64,000 nucleotides of DNA from Laspinema palackyanum D2a (GTDB taxonomy: Bacteria > Cyanobacteriota > Cyanobacteriia > Cyanobacteriales > Laspinemataceae): the NCBI GenBank assembly GCA_025370845.1, contig JAMXFF010000034.1, forward strand, positions 18,668 to 82,667, read 5' to 3'. Below are positions 28,589 to 39,584 of this stretch, piece after piece. The translations under genes were made by a program, and so were the position numbers. Position 1 is the stretch's first letter, and every line of letters begins with the position of its first letter. Under the pieces are notes generated by a model, which saw only the letters and a program-made list of their open reading frames with translations, was not told the origin of the DNA and ran no database searches.

Positions 28589-28907
28589 ATGAGCCATCCC
28601 CTTTAAATGTCAAGATAAGAAATTGCAAATCCTCATCCTCTGCGGCGCGCAACTTTGACTTTTATTTCCTTAAACCTCGGGCAAAATTCATCTAAACCCA
28701 CCCCTAACAACCCCTCCTTGGTCAGGGGAGGAGTTAGATTTTGCCCAAGGTTAGAAACCCGGGTTCTTTACAAAATTTTTGCTCATAAGCCACCCATTAG
28801 GAACAGAAACCGAGTTTTTTGTCCGCCGGATTTAATACTGAACTGACGCCCTCGAAAACTTTTAACTTTTTTCTAAACTGACGAAACGTACTCCCTTAAA
28901 ACCTTTG
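28589..28907. other. intergenic region with repeat element
   Basis: About 320 bases between the membrane protein gene and thrB, largely filled by an 80-bp inverted-repeat element (28673-28752) and two relatives of the AGAAACC(C)GGGTTT family at 28753-28769 and 28804-28820. Confidence 0.6.
28673..28752. repeat. 80-bp inverted-repeat element
   Basis: Ends AACCTCGGGCAAAAT (28673-28687) and ATTTTGCCCAAGGTT (28738-28752) are complementary but for one base. Inside lies a second stem, CCCCTCC-TTGGTCA-GGGGAGG. The layout is that of a small non-autonomous palindromic repeat. Confidence 0.75.
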
Positions 28908-29915
28908 ATGTCTTCTACCCACTCCACCGTTACCGTTACCGTTCCGGCCACCACTGCTAACCTCGGGCCTGGTTTTGACTGTTTTGGGGCCGCATTGACC
29001 CTGTACAACCAGTTTAAGTTTTCGGCGATCGCCCTCAATCCATCCACACCGGATCAAAAAACGCTTCAGATTCTCGTTAAGGGGTTAGAAGCCGATCGCG
29101 TGATTGCTGATGAGACCAATCTAGTCTATAAAGCCTTTGCTAAATTCTACGCCCATCTCGGCCAATCCCCACCGCCGGTAGAAATCGAGATTGAACTGGG
29201 AGTTCCCCTAGCGCGGGGACTGGGAAGTTCCGCAACGGCGATCGCCGGTGGACTGATAGGGGCCAATCACCTCGCCGGAAAACCCCTGACTCTACTGCAA
29301 CTGGTGGATCTGGCGATCGACATGGAAAAGCATCCCGATAACGTCGTTCCCGCCTTACTCGGGGGATGTCGTCTGGCGGCATCGACTCCAGAAGAACTAG
29401 CAAGCGATCGCCCCGGTTGGGAAATCTGTGACGTTCCCTGGCATTCAGAAATTGTCCCAGTAGTGGCGATTCCGGATTTTGAGTTGTCCACGGAAACAGC
29501 GCGCCAGGTCCTGCCAACCCACTACACTCGGGCGGATGCGATTTACAATACTGCCCATTTGGGGTTACTTCTGCGGGGATTAGCCACCAACAATGGTCAA
29601 TGGTTGCGCGTTGCCATGAGCGATCGCCTCCATCAGCCCTATCGCAAAAATTTGATTCCCGGTTATGATGCGGTTCATGCAGCGGCTTTAAATGCGGGAG
29701 CCTACGGGTTGACCATTAGTGGTGCCGGTCCAACCCTATTGGCGTTATCTTCCCCAGGGCCGTCCGCAGATGTGGCGATCGCAATGGTGGAAGCATGGCA
29801 GAAAGCCGGAATCAAGTCCCAGGCGCAATCGGTGCAAATTGATCAGCGAGGGTCAGTGAGTGTGGAAGCGAAATCTCCCCTTAAACAACCGGCTAACTTT
29901 TCTACCCCTGGGTAA
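28908..29915 (+). CDS. thrB: homoserine kinase
   Basis: GHMP-family kinase phosphorylating L-homoserine, the step before threonine synthase. The N-terminal [15 protein letters not shown] (about 13-27) and the phosphate-binding loop [18 protein letters not shown] (about 95-112) are diagnostic; the C-terminal [11 protein letters not shown] completes the GHMP pattern. At 335 residues it is near the upper end of usual length. ATG at 28908 is chosen over an adjacent TTG. It converges on metX, so the two homoserine-consuming branches lie tail to tail. Its stop codon (29913-29915) lies within the GTAAG duplication flanking an inserted element. Confidence 0.96.
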   Translation: MSSTHSTVTVTVPATTANLGPGFDCFGAALTLYNQFKFSAIALNPSTPDQKTLQILVKGLEADRVIADETNLVYKAFAKFYAHLGQSPPPVEIEIELGVPLARGLGSSATAIAGGLIGANHLAGKPLTLLQLVDLAIDMEKHPDNVVPALLGGCRLAASTPEELASDRPGWEICDVPWHSEIVPVVAIPDFELSTETARQVLPTHYTRADAIYNTAHLGLLLRGLATNNGQWLRVAMSDRLHQPYRKNLIPGYDAVHAAALNAGAYGLTISGAGPTLLALSSPGPSADVAIAMVEAWQKAGIKSQAQSVQIDQRGSVSVEAKSPLKQPANFSTPG

Positions 29916-29916
29916 G

Positions 29917-30286
29917 CGGCTTACAAGAGTAGGTTTTTTACGTTCAGGGGGATTTGCCTCACACTTAACTGCACCTCCGGTTCCCTCCCCTTGCCAAGGG
30001 GAGGGTTAGGGTGGGGTCCTCCTGACGTGACGCAAGCCACGTCAGGAAGAATTAGTGGGTGGAGGGTGTCGGCGGTGACGTGGCTTGCGCCACATCATGA
30101 AGAAATAGGTTGGACCAGCCTCCATACAGGCGCGGTAAGCGGAGCTATCCCGTAGGGAATCGCCTCCAAGAATGCGTGACGCGGCCATCGCCGCGTCACC
30201 GCCAACACCCCACCCTAACCCTCCCCTTGCTAAGGGGAGGGAACCGGAGGTGCACTTAAGCGTAAAAAACCTACTCTTGTAAGCCG
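29917..30286. mobile_element. 370-bp MITE-like element with 26-bp terminal inverted repeats
   Basis: Perfect 26-base terminal inverted repeats, 29917-29942 and 30261-30286, starting CGGCTTACAAGAGTAGG. Both sides are flanked by GTAAG (29912-29916 and 30287-30291), consistent with a 5-bp target duplication. Nested inside are 47-base inverted arms (29971-30017 and 30207-30253, two mismatches) and two short hairpins, CCTGACGTG/CACGTCAGG (30021-30046) and GTGACGCGG/CCGCGTCAC (30176-30199). It has no coding capacity, so it would need a transposase in trans. It fills the space between thrB and metX. Confidence 0.8.
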
Positions 30287-30311
30287 GTAAGTCCTAATTA
30301 CCCCGTTATGG

Positions 30312-31421
30312 CTAACTATCCACCCGCCAAATCCGGGAGAGATGAGAGCGATCGCGATTGGCGGCATTCCAGTCCAGGGACTGGCGGAAATTCACCACCA
30401 TTGCATTCAAATCTTCCATATCAATTAAAAACGCATCGTGCCCGTGGGGAGAGTTCAACCACCCTAGTTGAGCATTCGGAATCAACTCAGCTAACTTCTC
30501 CTGTTCCACCGGAGGATAAAGCACATCAGAGTCGATCGCCACCACCAGAGTCGGTTGCTGGATACTCGCCAACACCGAATCATAATCCCCGATTCCGCGA
30601 GACACATCGTGACTATCCATCGCGTAAGTCAGGGTGATGTAACTATTGGCATCAAAGCGATTTACCAGTTTTTGGCCTTGATGGTGGAGATAGTTGACGA
30701 TTTCCCAATTGCCATCGGCACTCTTGTTGCGCCCGAATTTTTGCTCTAAACTGGCCCAACTGCGATAAGAACACATTGCCATCATGCGCGCAGCGGACAA
30801 TCCGCCTGCGGGGGGTTGTTCAATGGTGTAATAGCCACCGCGCCAGTAGGGGTCCGCATAAATGGCTTGGCGTTGGGCTTCGCTGAGTCCAATACACCAG
30901 GGGGAATGTCTTCCCGAGGCGGCAAAGGTGGCGATCGCCTCGACTTTTTCGGGATACATCACTCCCCATTCGAGGACCTGCATCCCCCCTAATGACCCCC
31001 CGATCACCAGCTTCACCTTTGCCACTTCCAACTCATCCAGCAATGCCGCTTGGACTCGCACCATATCCCGAATCGTAATCCGAGGGAAATCTGGACCGTA
31101 GGGGCATCCAGTCTCTGGATTGACCGAGGTGGGTCCGGTGGTCCCGTAGCAACTGCCCAAGACGTTGCTGCAAATAATAAAATCTTTTTCCGTATCCAGG
31201 GCTTTTCCAGGTCCAAACAAAGGATCCCACCACTGATCTGCATCCGCCCATCCGGTTAAGGCATGGCAGATGACTACGGCATTATCTCGTTCTGGGTTGA
31301 GCTTCCCCCAGGTTCGATAGGCGACTTGAACCCCGATTAAAACCTGTCCCGATTCTAGGATAACGGGCTGGGTGAGCTCACAAAACTGGGTTTCCGGGGA
31401 AATATATCGGGTTTCATTCAT
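30312..31421 (-). CDS. metX: homoserine O-acetyltransferase
   Basis: Alpha/beta-hydrolase-fold acyltransferase that activates L-homoserine for methionine synthesis. Nucleophile Ser143 lies in GGSLGGMQVLEW, the acid is probably Asp299 in AIDSDVLYP and His328 is in PHGHDAFL. The N-terminal ITVAYRTWG-like segment (VQVAYRTWGKLN) and GTTGPTSVNP are typical of MetX. The family uses acetyl-CoA or succinyl-CoA and sequence alone does not settle which. An O-acetylhomoserine sulfhydrylase gene lies immediately upstream on the same strand, which favours acetyl. Length 369 aa is normal. Confidence 0.95.
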   Translation of the reverse strand: MNETRYISPETQFCELTQPVILESGQVLIGVQVAYRTWGKLNPERDNAVVICHALTGWADADQWWDPLFGPGKALDTEKDFIICSNVLGSCYGTTGPTSVNPETGCPYGPDFPRITIRDMVRVQAALLDELEVAKVKLVIGGSLGGMQVLEWGVMYPEKVEAIATFAASGRHSPWCIGLSEAQRQAIYADPYWRGGYYTIEQPPAGGLSAARMMAMCSYRSWASLEQKFGRNKSADGNWEIVNYLHHQGQKLVNRFDANSYITLTYAMDSHDVSRGIGDYDSVLASIQQPTLVVAIDSDVLYPPVEQEKLAELIPNAQLGWLNSPHGHDAFLIDMEDLNAMVVNFRQSLDWNAANRDRSHLSRIWRVDS

Positions 31422-31794
31422 AATCTTTCATCGGTTGGCGATCGCAGAGTGGGTCAGTTAATAATCGGCTCGGAAACGCTCCTGGCGTTTGATAACCGTT
31501 AGCGGTGGGTATTCGCTGACGGCTTGTTGCTCCGTTGTACCCCTCGCCGGTCACCGAGTCCCTTTAATTTATATTGTTTCTATTGTAATCCAATCGCGTT
31601 CTGGCTTCTGTTTTTTCAATCATGACTTGATCTGTAGGGTGAGTCATCGGTTAGAGCAAAGCAGACTCCCAAGGCCCAGGGTCCTGACTGAAGTTCTGGG
31701 GGTTTATGAGGTGCGAACACAGAGGCGATCGCCTCTGTGATGCAGCAGTCTTTGATTAAGCCCATCCCCTGCAAAACAGCGATGGGCTTAATCC
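31422..31794. other. intergenic region metY to metX
   Basis: About 370 bases between two minus-strand genes of one pathway. It holds a hairpin next to the metY stop (31754-31793) and otherwise no feature I can support. The spacing suggests that metX has its own promoter. Confidence 0.5.
31754..31793 (-). terminator. hairpin immediately after metY
   Basis: GATTAAGCCCATC (31754-31766) pairs perfectly with GATGGGCTTAATC (31781-31793), two bases past the metY stop. There is no T run on the minus strand after the stem, so it may stabilise the mRNA end rather than act as a classical terminator. Confidence 0.6.
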
Positions 31795-33556
<1,762 letters not shown>

Positions 33557-33772
33557 TTACCGGACGATGGAGAGTTCATCGACGACTTGCACCCGTCCCC
33601 GGCAGAGAGAACGGAGGAGGCGATCGAGACTGAAGCGGTCCTCCTCGCTGAGGGAATCATCTAAAATCGCCGCCATCATTCCATAGCGATCGGCTTTGGT
33701 GATGCAGTGGGTATCTTGGACCGTGGCAAGTAGTTCAGGAATGGCACCGGGGAGCAAGTTGAGGTAATACAT
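33557..33772 (-). CDS. small conserved cyanobacterial protein, function unknown
   Basis: 71 residues, mostly helical, beginning MYYLNLLPGAIPELLATVQD, with DRYGMMAAILDDSLSEEDRF and a basic end LLRSLCRGRVQVVDELSIVR. I recognise this as a small, strongly conserved cyanobacterial protein of unknown role. Base composition is more GC-rich than the flanks and the frame ends cleanly, which supports coding. No membrane segment. It diverges from ndhD. Confidence 0.75.
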   Translation of the reverse strand: MYYLNLLPGAIPELLATVQDTHCITKADRYGMMAAILDDSLSEEDRFSLDRLLRSLCRGRVQVVDELSIVR

Positions 33773-34091
33773 CAGGGTAGTTTTGAACTCGACATCTTTA
33801 TAATCCCGTATTTTCTCGCAATTGTCCGTGATTCTACCGAAACCTCCTCCGTGATTCTAACGAGACTTTGATGTGATCTAACCGGAGTAGGAGTGGTGAT
33901 GGCGATCGCCCAGAAGGAATCCCGGGAATTCAAGGGACCTTAATCCCCCAAAAGGGACTTAACTGTTCATCATGATAAGCATTTATGCTGGCTTATCAGT
34001 CCGATTAATGATTTTTACTTAACATCCCTTTTCAAAACTTTATATAGCTTCATAAACTAAAAGAGTAGGCAGTAAGTATTTATTACCATCT
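33773..34091. other. divergent intergenic region upstream of ndhD
   Basis: About 320 bases. The last 140 before ndhD are AT-rich and probably carry its promoter, but I cannot name boxes with confidence. Confidence 0.45.
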
Positions 34092-35720
34092 ATGTTAACC
34101 ATAGACTTTCCCTGGCTAACCACTATAATTCTTTTCCCGCTCCTAGCGGCCCTAGTCATCCCGGTACTCCCCGATCAAGAGGGTAAAACCATCCGCCTCT
34201 ATACCCTAGGCGTCGGCTTAATCGAACTCGCCCTCACCCTTGTCGCCTTTTGGCAGAACTACGACCTGCACAACCCGGAATTGCAGCTCGTTGAATCCTA
34301 CCCCTGGGTCCCCCAACTAGGTCTCAACTGGACCCTAGCCGTGGATGGCATTTCCATGCCCCTAATTGTCTTAACCGCCTTAGTCACCACCCTCGCCATT
34401 GCCGCAGGATGGAACGTCACCAAAAAGCCTCGGTTATTTTACGCCCTGATGTTGGTCTTGTACAGCGCCCAAATCGGCGTCTTTGCCGCTGGGGATATGC
34501 TGCTATTCTTCCTGATGTGGGAAATCGAACTCGTCCCGGTTTACCTGCTCATTTCGATATGGGGCGGCGAAAAACGCCTCTATGCCGCGACTAAATTCAT
34601 TTTATATACTGCATTAGCTTCTATCTTTATTTTGGTCGCAGCCTTAGCAATGGCATTCTATGGCGATACCATCACCTTTAATATGGCCGAACTGAGTGCC
34701 AAACATTATCCAATTGCCTTAGAATTGCTGCTTTATGCCGGGTTGTTCATCGCCTTTGGCGTCAAACTGCCCATTTTCCCCCTCCATACCTGGCTCCCCG
34801 ATGCTCACGGAGAAGCCTCCGCCCCTGTTTCTATGATTTTGGCCGGGGTCTTGCTGAAAATGGGCGGCTATGCCTTAATCCGCATGAACCTGGAAATGCT
34901 CCCCAACGCCCATCTCTACTTTGCCCCGGTTTTGGCAATCCTGGGGGTCGTGAATATTGTCTATGGCGCATTGAGTGCGTTTGGGCAAGATCACCTTAAA
35001 CGCCGTTTAGCTTATTCCTCGATTTCCCACATGGGATTTGTCTTGATTGGGATTGCGTCCTTAACGGAATTGGGGATCAGCGGTGCTGTGTTGCAAATGC
35101 TCTCCCACGGATTGATTGCTGCCGCTTTATTCTTCCTGGCGGGGGTCACCTACGAGCGCACTCATACCCTGGCAATGGAGAAAATGGGCGGTTTGGCGAA
35201 GTTGATGCCTAAAGTGTTTGCGCTGTTTACGGCGGGTGCAATGGCATCCTTGGCGTTACCGGGGATGAGTGGATTTGTCAGTGAGTTGACTGTGTTTTTG
35301 GGACTTTCCACCAGTTACGCCTACAGCACCCCGTTTAAAGTGGTGGTGATTGGGTTAGCGGCAGTGGGTTTAATTGTCACGCCGATTTATTTACTCTCCA
35401 TGCTGCGCCAGGTGTTCTATGGCAAAGTTGAGCCGATGGTGAATGTTGAGGCATGGGAGTTGATGGATGCGAAACCTCGGGAGATTGCGATCGCCGCTTG
35501 TCTGTTGTTGCCGATTATCGGAATTGGGTTATATCCGAAAGCGGCAACTCAAACCTACGATGTGAAAACCACGGAAGTTGCCGCCGAGGTTCGCAATGCC
35601 CTCCCTATCTTTGCTCAACAGCAAGATCGGTTGTTCTCCGGTGGGTTTTTCGCCCCCAGTATCCCCCGGGTCGATGCTCAAGCTTTATTTAGCATTACTG
35701 ATATCGGTAAGGGGGCTTAA
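34092..35720 (+). CDS. ndhD: NAD(P)H-quinone oxidoreductase subunit 4 (NdhD)
   Basis: Proton-pumping membrane subunit of the cyanobacterial NDH-1 complex in the thylakoid or plasma membrane. 542 residues with about 14 helices. The antiporter-like core residues are present: Glu in [14 protein letters not shown], Lys in [22 protein letters not shown] and Lys in [15 protein letters not shown]. Cyanobacteria carry several NdhD forms (respiratory or CO2-uptake). No ndhF, cupA or cupB gene is adjacent, so I do not assign a subtype. The frame starts at the first ATG and no ribosome-binding site is evident. Confidence 0.95.
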   Translation: MLTIDFPWLTTIILFPLLAALVIPVLPDQEGKTIRLYTLGVGLIELALTLVAFWQNYDLHNPELQLVESYPWVPQLGLNWTLAVDGISMPLIVLTALVTTLAIAAGWNVTKKPRLFYALMLVLYSAQIGVFAAGDMLLFFLMWEIELVPVYLLISIWGGEKRLYAATKFILYTALASIFILVAALAMAFYGDTITFNMAELSAKHYPIALELLLYAGLFIAFGVKLPIFPLHTWLPDAHGEASAPVSMILAGVLLKMGGYALIRMNLEMLPNAHLYFAPVLAILGVVNIVYGALSAFGQDHLKRRLAYSSISHMGFVLIGIASLTELGISGAVLQMLSHGLIAAALFFLAGVTYERTHTLAMEKMGGLAKLMPKVFALFTAGAMASLALPGMSGFVSELTVFLGLSTSYAYSTPFKVVVIGLAAVGLIVTPIYLLSMLRQVFYGKVEPMVNVEAWELMDAKPREIAIAACLLLPIIGIGLYPKAATQTYDVKTTEVAAEVRNALPIFAQQQDRLFSGGFFAPSIPRVDAQALFSITDIGKGA

Positions 35721-36792
35721 GGGATTCCGGGGTATGGTCTTTCATGCCCCAATCTGACCTTTGGCGATCGCATCGGACGATTATTTTGGGGTTCACCGCT
35801 GTTTATAATTGACAAGAAATCCGGTACTCGTAGGGTTTTCCAGCCCTTAGAGTACCGGATTTTGTATGCTATCCCCTCCCTGGGGCAAGGCGATCGGTAC
35901 CCTGCTATATATCTGATAAAAAACTCGGGTTGTCTGGCTTGTAGAACATCGGTATAGTGGGAAAGGCCAGGGACAAGGGACAAGAGGGACAAAATGCCCA
36001 GTTTTTGGCACATAGTGGGTGCAGAACGGGCAGAACAGCCCGGAGTCGGGTCCCCATAGCCGAGGAATTGGGAGGTATGGATCAGATACACCGCAGTAGA
36101 AACCGGGTTTTTGGCCTGAATGAGTGGCTTATTCTTAAAGATTGTGTAAAGACAAGAGGGTGGTGATCCCAAAGCCGGGGTTAAATTTAGCCTGCCTACG
36201 AGGAGTGGGTTGGAGGAGATTGTACCCTTCTAGGCGGTTGGATTTCGCATCCCGCCTGGTTAATCGAAGAGTGTGGGAACGAATGTAGCGCTTTTCTCCA
36301 GATTGGGATGAATCACATCGGAGAATTTTCCTTCTGAAGTATAGATGACAGGGGGAGAGGTTTATGCTATTCGTTGGCTAAATTGTCTGTAAATCTTCAT
36401 TTTTAACGCGGCAATTGGCTATTGGAAGTTTTTTTTAGAAAGAATCACCTCAAAACTTCATCCCAATGGCAGATGAGAGCTTTGTAACCGATCGATGAAA
36501 ATTATAGGGAAGCGATAGAGAACTTCGAGCGTCGAAAGCGGCCCTGAAATGGACTAGCTAGTGTGAGGCCAAATCCGAAACAGAACGCTTAGAGATGCAG
36601 AGATTTTCTATCGGGTCGAACTTTAGTAGAATGGCTTGACTCCGAAAGGGAGTGGGATCGCCTGACCCACTAACCCCTGAAATATCGGAAGACCTGCCTC
36701 ATTTACCACAGTGCGATCGCACTGATTATCTGGGTCTGAGTTGAGCAACAGACCCCCGTGAGTATCGCTGCTGATAGTAAGAGGATAAATTT
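35721..36792. other. 1.07-kb intergenic region before the exopolysaccharide locus
   Basis: Contains a terminator hairpin after ndhD (35817-35862) and an AGAAACCGGGTTTTT repeat at 36098-36112. A long minus frame at 35717-36172 looks like noise. No RNA gene is recognised. AAGAGGA at 36779-36785 is the ribosome-binding site of the next gene. The promoter of the polysaccharide locus is expected in 36300-36780. Confidence 0.5.
35817..35862 (+). terminator. hairpin terminator downstream of ndhD
   Basis: AAATCCGGTACTC (35817-35829) pairs perfectly with GAGTACCGGATTT (35850-35862), with further pairing inside (GTAGGG against CCCTTA). The stem runs into TTTTG. It lies about 100 bases past the ndhD stop. 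Confidence 0.75.
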
Positions 36793-38289
36793 ATGAATGA
36801 TGCTGTAAAAATCTTTTCTCATTATAATACCAAGTCAGGCTCTGTGTCTAAAAAAAGCCGGTGGCCTATTTACTTATTTTTAGGAATTACAACCAATTTA
36901 GTGGTTTGGGGATTGGCGATCGCCTACATCACCCTCAAAGCCCCAAGCTATACTACCAAATGGTCAGTCACCCTGCCCGGTACAGGTTCTACAAGCCGAG
37001 TAGACTTACCCGGCATTGGGATCGCGTCTTCCCAAACCGACTCTCCCTACCGATACGATTCCCACCACGACCCTCGGGAAAATTACAAATATATCGCGGG
37101 AAGCGATGAGGTTAGAACCCGTGCAGCCGAACTGCTCAATCTCGACCTGAAAGCCTTCAATGAACCCAAGATCGAGATTATCGGCAACTCCACGCTCATG
37201 GAGTTTGAAATGGTCGGCGATACTCCCCAACTGGCTCAACAAAAGGCAACCGCCCTCCACCAAGCCTTCCTCCTTCAGTTAGAGGCACTTAGACAAGAAG
37301 AAATCACCGATCATGACCGCAACTTACAAATGTTGCTCAGTCAGTCTCAGCAAAACTTAGAAAAGGCCCAGGCTCGCTTATCTGAGTATCAAGTGACCTC
37401 TAGCATCATGTCTTCCGAGCAATTGGTTGACCTCTCAAAAACCATTGAAGCGTTACGGAAGCAAAAAGCCGAAGTGGATGCCATGAATCAGCAAAGTAAC
37501 GCCCGAATGGTCCAAATTGCTCAAAACTTAGACCTCACCCCGGCAGAAGCAAACGAAGCCTTTGCCTTACAATCGGATGGGTTATTTCAAGACTATCTGC
37601 TGAAATACCAAACCAGCCGAAGTGAGATCATCGCATTGACCTCGGTTTATACTCCGCGCCATCCCGTCGTTCTGGCAAAACAACAAGAACTGGATGAAGC
37701 CCGTGCCGGATTAGCCGAACGGAGTCAGCAAATTGTGGGGCGACCCATTGACCCGGAAATCTGGGAAGAAACCAACTTAAGAAATGGCGATAATGCTTCT
37801 AAGCGAGAAGTCTTATTTCAAGATTTGATTACATTTCAGACAGAAAATGTTGGCTTAGAAGCACAATCACAAGAGTTAGGGAGGCAAATTGCAACCTTAG
37901 AAAATCGTTTAAAAACTTTATCAGTCCAGGGATCAGAACTGGAAAATTTACGGAGGGACGTTCAAATCGCTGAAGCGGTATTTTCCTCAACTTTAACCCA
38001 GATGGACATGAGTAAGTCTAACATTTTTGCCAGCTATCCGCGCATTCAAATGTTGACGCCACCGGCCTTGCCACAAGAACCCAGTTCTCCGAAAAAAGTC
38101 TTAGCCCTACTCGGTGCAGGGATGAGCTCGGTCTTTTTTACCGCTGGATTTCTCATGCTGTGGATGCGGGATGTCAAAAATCAACGGAGGAAGCAAAGTC
38201 CAATAATAGTGGAGCCTAAACCCCAACCGATTCCGGTTAACTCGGCGTACCCTCAGCAAAATTCATCAACGGCAGTGTCTAAGCGATGA
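36793..38289 (+). CDS. polysaccharide chain-length determinant (Wzz/GumC-like)
   Basis: 498 residues with the polysaccharide co-polymerase layout: a first membrane helix at about 25-47 (PIYLFLGITTNLVVWGLAIAY), a large periplasmic part with extended coiled coil (about 170-390), and a second helix at about 432-455 preceded by the Pro-rich PPALPQEPSSPKK typical of the family. There is no C-terminal tyrosine-kinase domain. It would set chain length during Wzy-dependent polymerisation. AAGAGGA seven bases upstream fixes the start. It heads a run of same-strand genes, and its stop overlaps the next start (ATGA). Confidence 0.92.
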   Translation: MNDAVKIFSHYNTKSGSVSKKSRWPIYLFLGITTNLVVWGLAIAYITLKAPSYTTKWSVTLPGTGSTSRVDLPGIGIASSQTDSPYRYDSHHDPRENYKYIAGSDEVRTRAAELLNLDLKAFNEPKIEIIGNSTLMEFEMVGDTPQLAQQKATALHQAFLLQLEALRQEEITDHDRNLQMLLSQSQQNLEKAQARLSEYQVTSSIMSSEQLVDLSKTIEALRKQKAEVDAMNQQSNARMVQIAQNLDLTPAEANEAFALQSDGLFQDYLLKYQTSRSEIIALTSVYTPRHPVVLAKQQELDEARAGLAERSQQIVGRPIDPEIWEETNLRNGDNASKREVLFQDLITFQTENVGLEAQSQELGRQIATLENRLKTLSVQGSELENLRRDVQIAEAVFSSTLTQMDMSKSNIFASYPRIQMLTPPALPQEPSSPKKVLALLGAGMSSVFFTAGFLMLWMRDVKNQRRKQSPIIVEPKPQPIPVNSAYPQQNSSTAVSKR

Positions 38290-39584
38290 AGCCAGAAAAC
38301 CTACCTGAAAAGTTAGTTTGGTATTACATCATCGGCACTTATATCATTTATTTGATGGGTGCCCAGTATGTACTTGCCCCTCTGTTATCTTATGTTCTGC
38401 TGTTTTATGTGTTGAAAAAATGGTGGAACCAAACTGAGGAGACACCCCCGGAAGAACGGGTCCGGTTTACCCCTTCTAACTGGCTGTGGATTGTGGCGAT
38501 GTTCATCATGCACATCGCGTTAGTCATGGGTCATATAGATTTTGGAATGGGATTACCGCAAATCATTCGCTCTACGGTGAATGGATGGCTCAGAAGCTGG
38601 GCGCTTTTAGCCCTATTTCCTCTGGCGGCTCACCTAGATATCCGCCCGAAGTTAATTTATCGAGCCATTGCGATTCTCTGCGTTCAAAGTTTAATTTTGA
38701 TTCCCTTTGGGTATCTTTTTAGCATGGCGGGGTTTCCGAGTGAACTCTATACGTCTCCGTTAAAAGCCTTTGGAGGGAGCTCTTTATATAACGTTAACTT
38801 GCTCTATCAATATGATGCTGAAGGGGGTCAAACGCGAATGTTTTTGTTCGCTCCCTGGGCACCCGCTTTGGGAATGATTGGGACCATGTACTTTGGGCTC
38901 GTCCAGCAAGATGAAGACAAAAAATGGCGCTGGTGGGGGATGGTGGGGGCGGCAGCAATGGCAGTGACATCGGTTTCTCGCTTAGGAATTATCGCCTTGC
39001 CTTTCATTCCGGTGGCGGTGTGGGGATTGACCAATTTTTTAAGACCTTGGGTCATCTTTGCTTCAGGTTTTGCCAGTTTAGGCTTAGGGCTATTTGCACC
39101 GGCCTTGATCGACTTTCTCAACGCCGTCAAAACTCAATTTACTCAAGCCCGGGCTAGTTCTTCCCACGTTCGAGATGTACTCAATGGTATGGCCGTTTAT
39201 CGCTGGAGAACGGACGCTCCAATTTGGGGGCATGGCATTCTTCAACCGAAAGGACCAGGAGTGGTGGCGGAGATGCCTATTGGCTCTCATCATACTTGGT
39301 TTGGGGTGTTGTTTATGCACGGAATCGTCGGATTTTTTGCCATCGTCATTCCCCTGATTTGGACCTTCATAGAAATGCTGATTAAAGCCCAGCATTCTCA
39401 AACCGCCAAGGTTACCTTACATTTTCTGATTGCTCTGTTTCTATTTGCCTTTGCGGAAAATATTCAGGGCTTAGCTTACCTTTATTGGCCCTGTTTAATC
39501 ATCATGGGAATGGCTTTTAAAGAACAATTAATCGTCGGGAGCGACACTGATGAAAAAGAAGCGTATCTTATTTCTGATTTCTGA
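38286..39584 (+). CDS. O-antigen polymerase/ligase-like membrane protein (Wzy)
   Basis: 432 residues, about ten membrane helices, with a large extracytoplasmic loop near residues 270-350 (RASSSHVRDVLNGMAVYRWR; GHGILQPKGPG). This matches the Wzy_C/O-antigen ligase architecture. The family either polymerises lipid-linked repeat units or transfers finished chains. Next to a Wzz-like gene, polymerase is more likely. Start overlaps the preceding stop by four bases (ATGA), and the end overlaps the next gene by about 35 bases, so translation is probably coupled. Family identity rests on topology and context. Confidence 0.85.
   Translation: MKPENLPEKLVWYYIIGTYIIYLMGAQYVLAPLLSYVLLFYVLKKWWNQTEETPPEERVRFTPSNWLWIVAMFIMHIALVMGHIDFGMGLPQIIRSTVNGWLRSWALLALFPLAAHLDIRPKLIYRAIAILCVQSLILIPFGYLFSMAGFPSELYTSPLKAFGGSSLYNVNLLYQYDAEGGQTRMFLFAPWAPALGMIGTMYFGLVQQDEDKKWRWWGMVGAAAMAVTSVSRLGIIALPFIPVAVWGLTNFLRPWVIFASGFASLGLGLFAPALIDFLNAVKTQFTQARASSSHVRDVLNGMAVYRWRTDAPIWGHGILQPKGPGVVAEMPIGSHHTWFGVLFMHGIVGFFAIVIPLIWTFIEMLIKAQHSQTAKVTLHFLIALFLFAFAENIQGLAYLYWPCLIIMGMAFKEQLIVGSDTDEKEAYLISDF

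Noticed and set aside
35717..36172. 151-codon minus-strand frame after ndhD
   Set aside because: It crosses the ndhD terminator hairpin, has no ribosome-binding site and shows no protein-like pattern.
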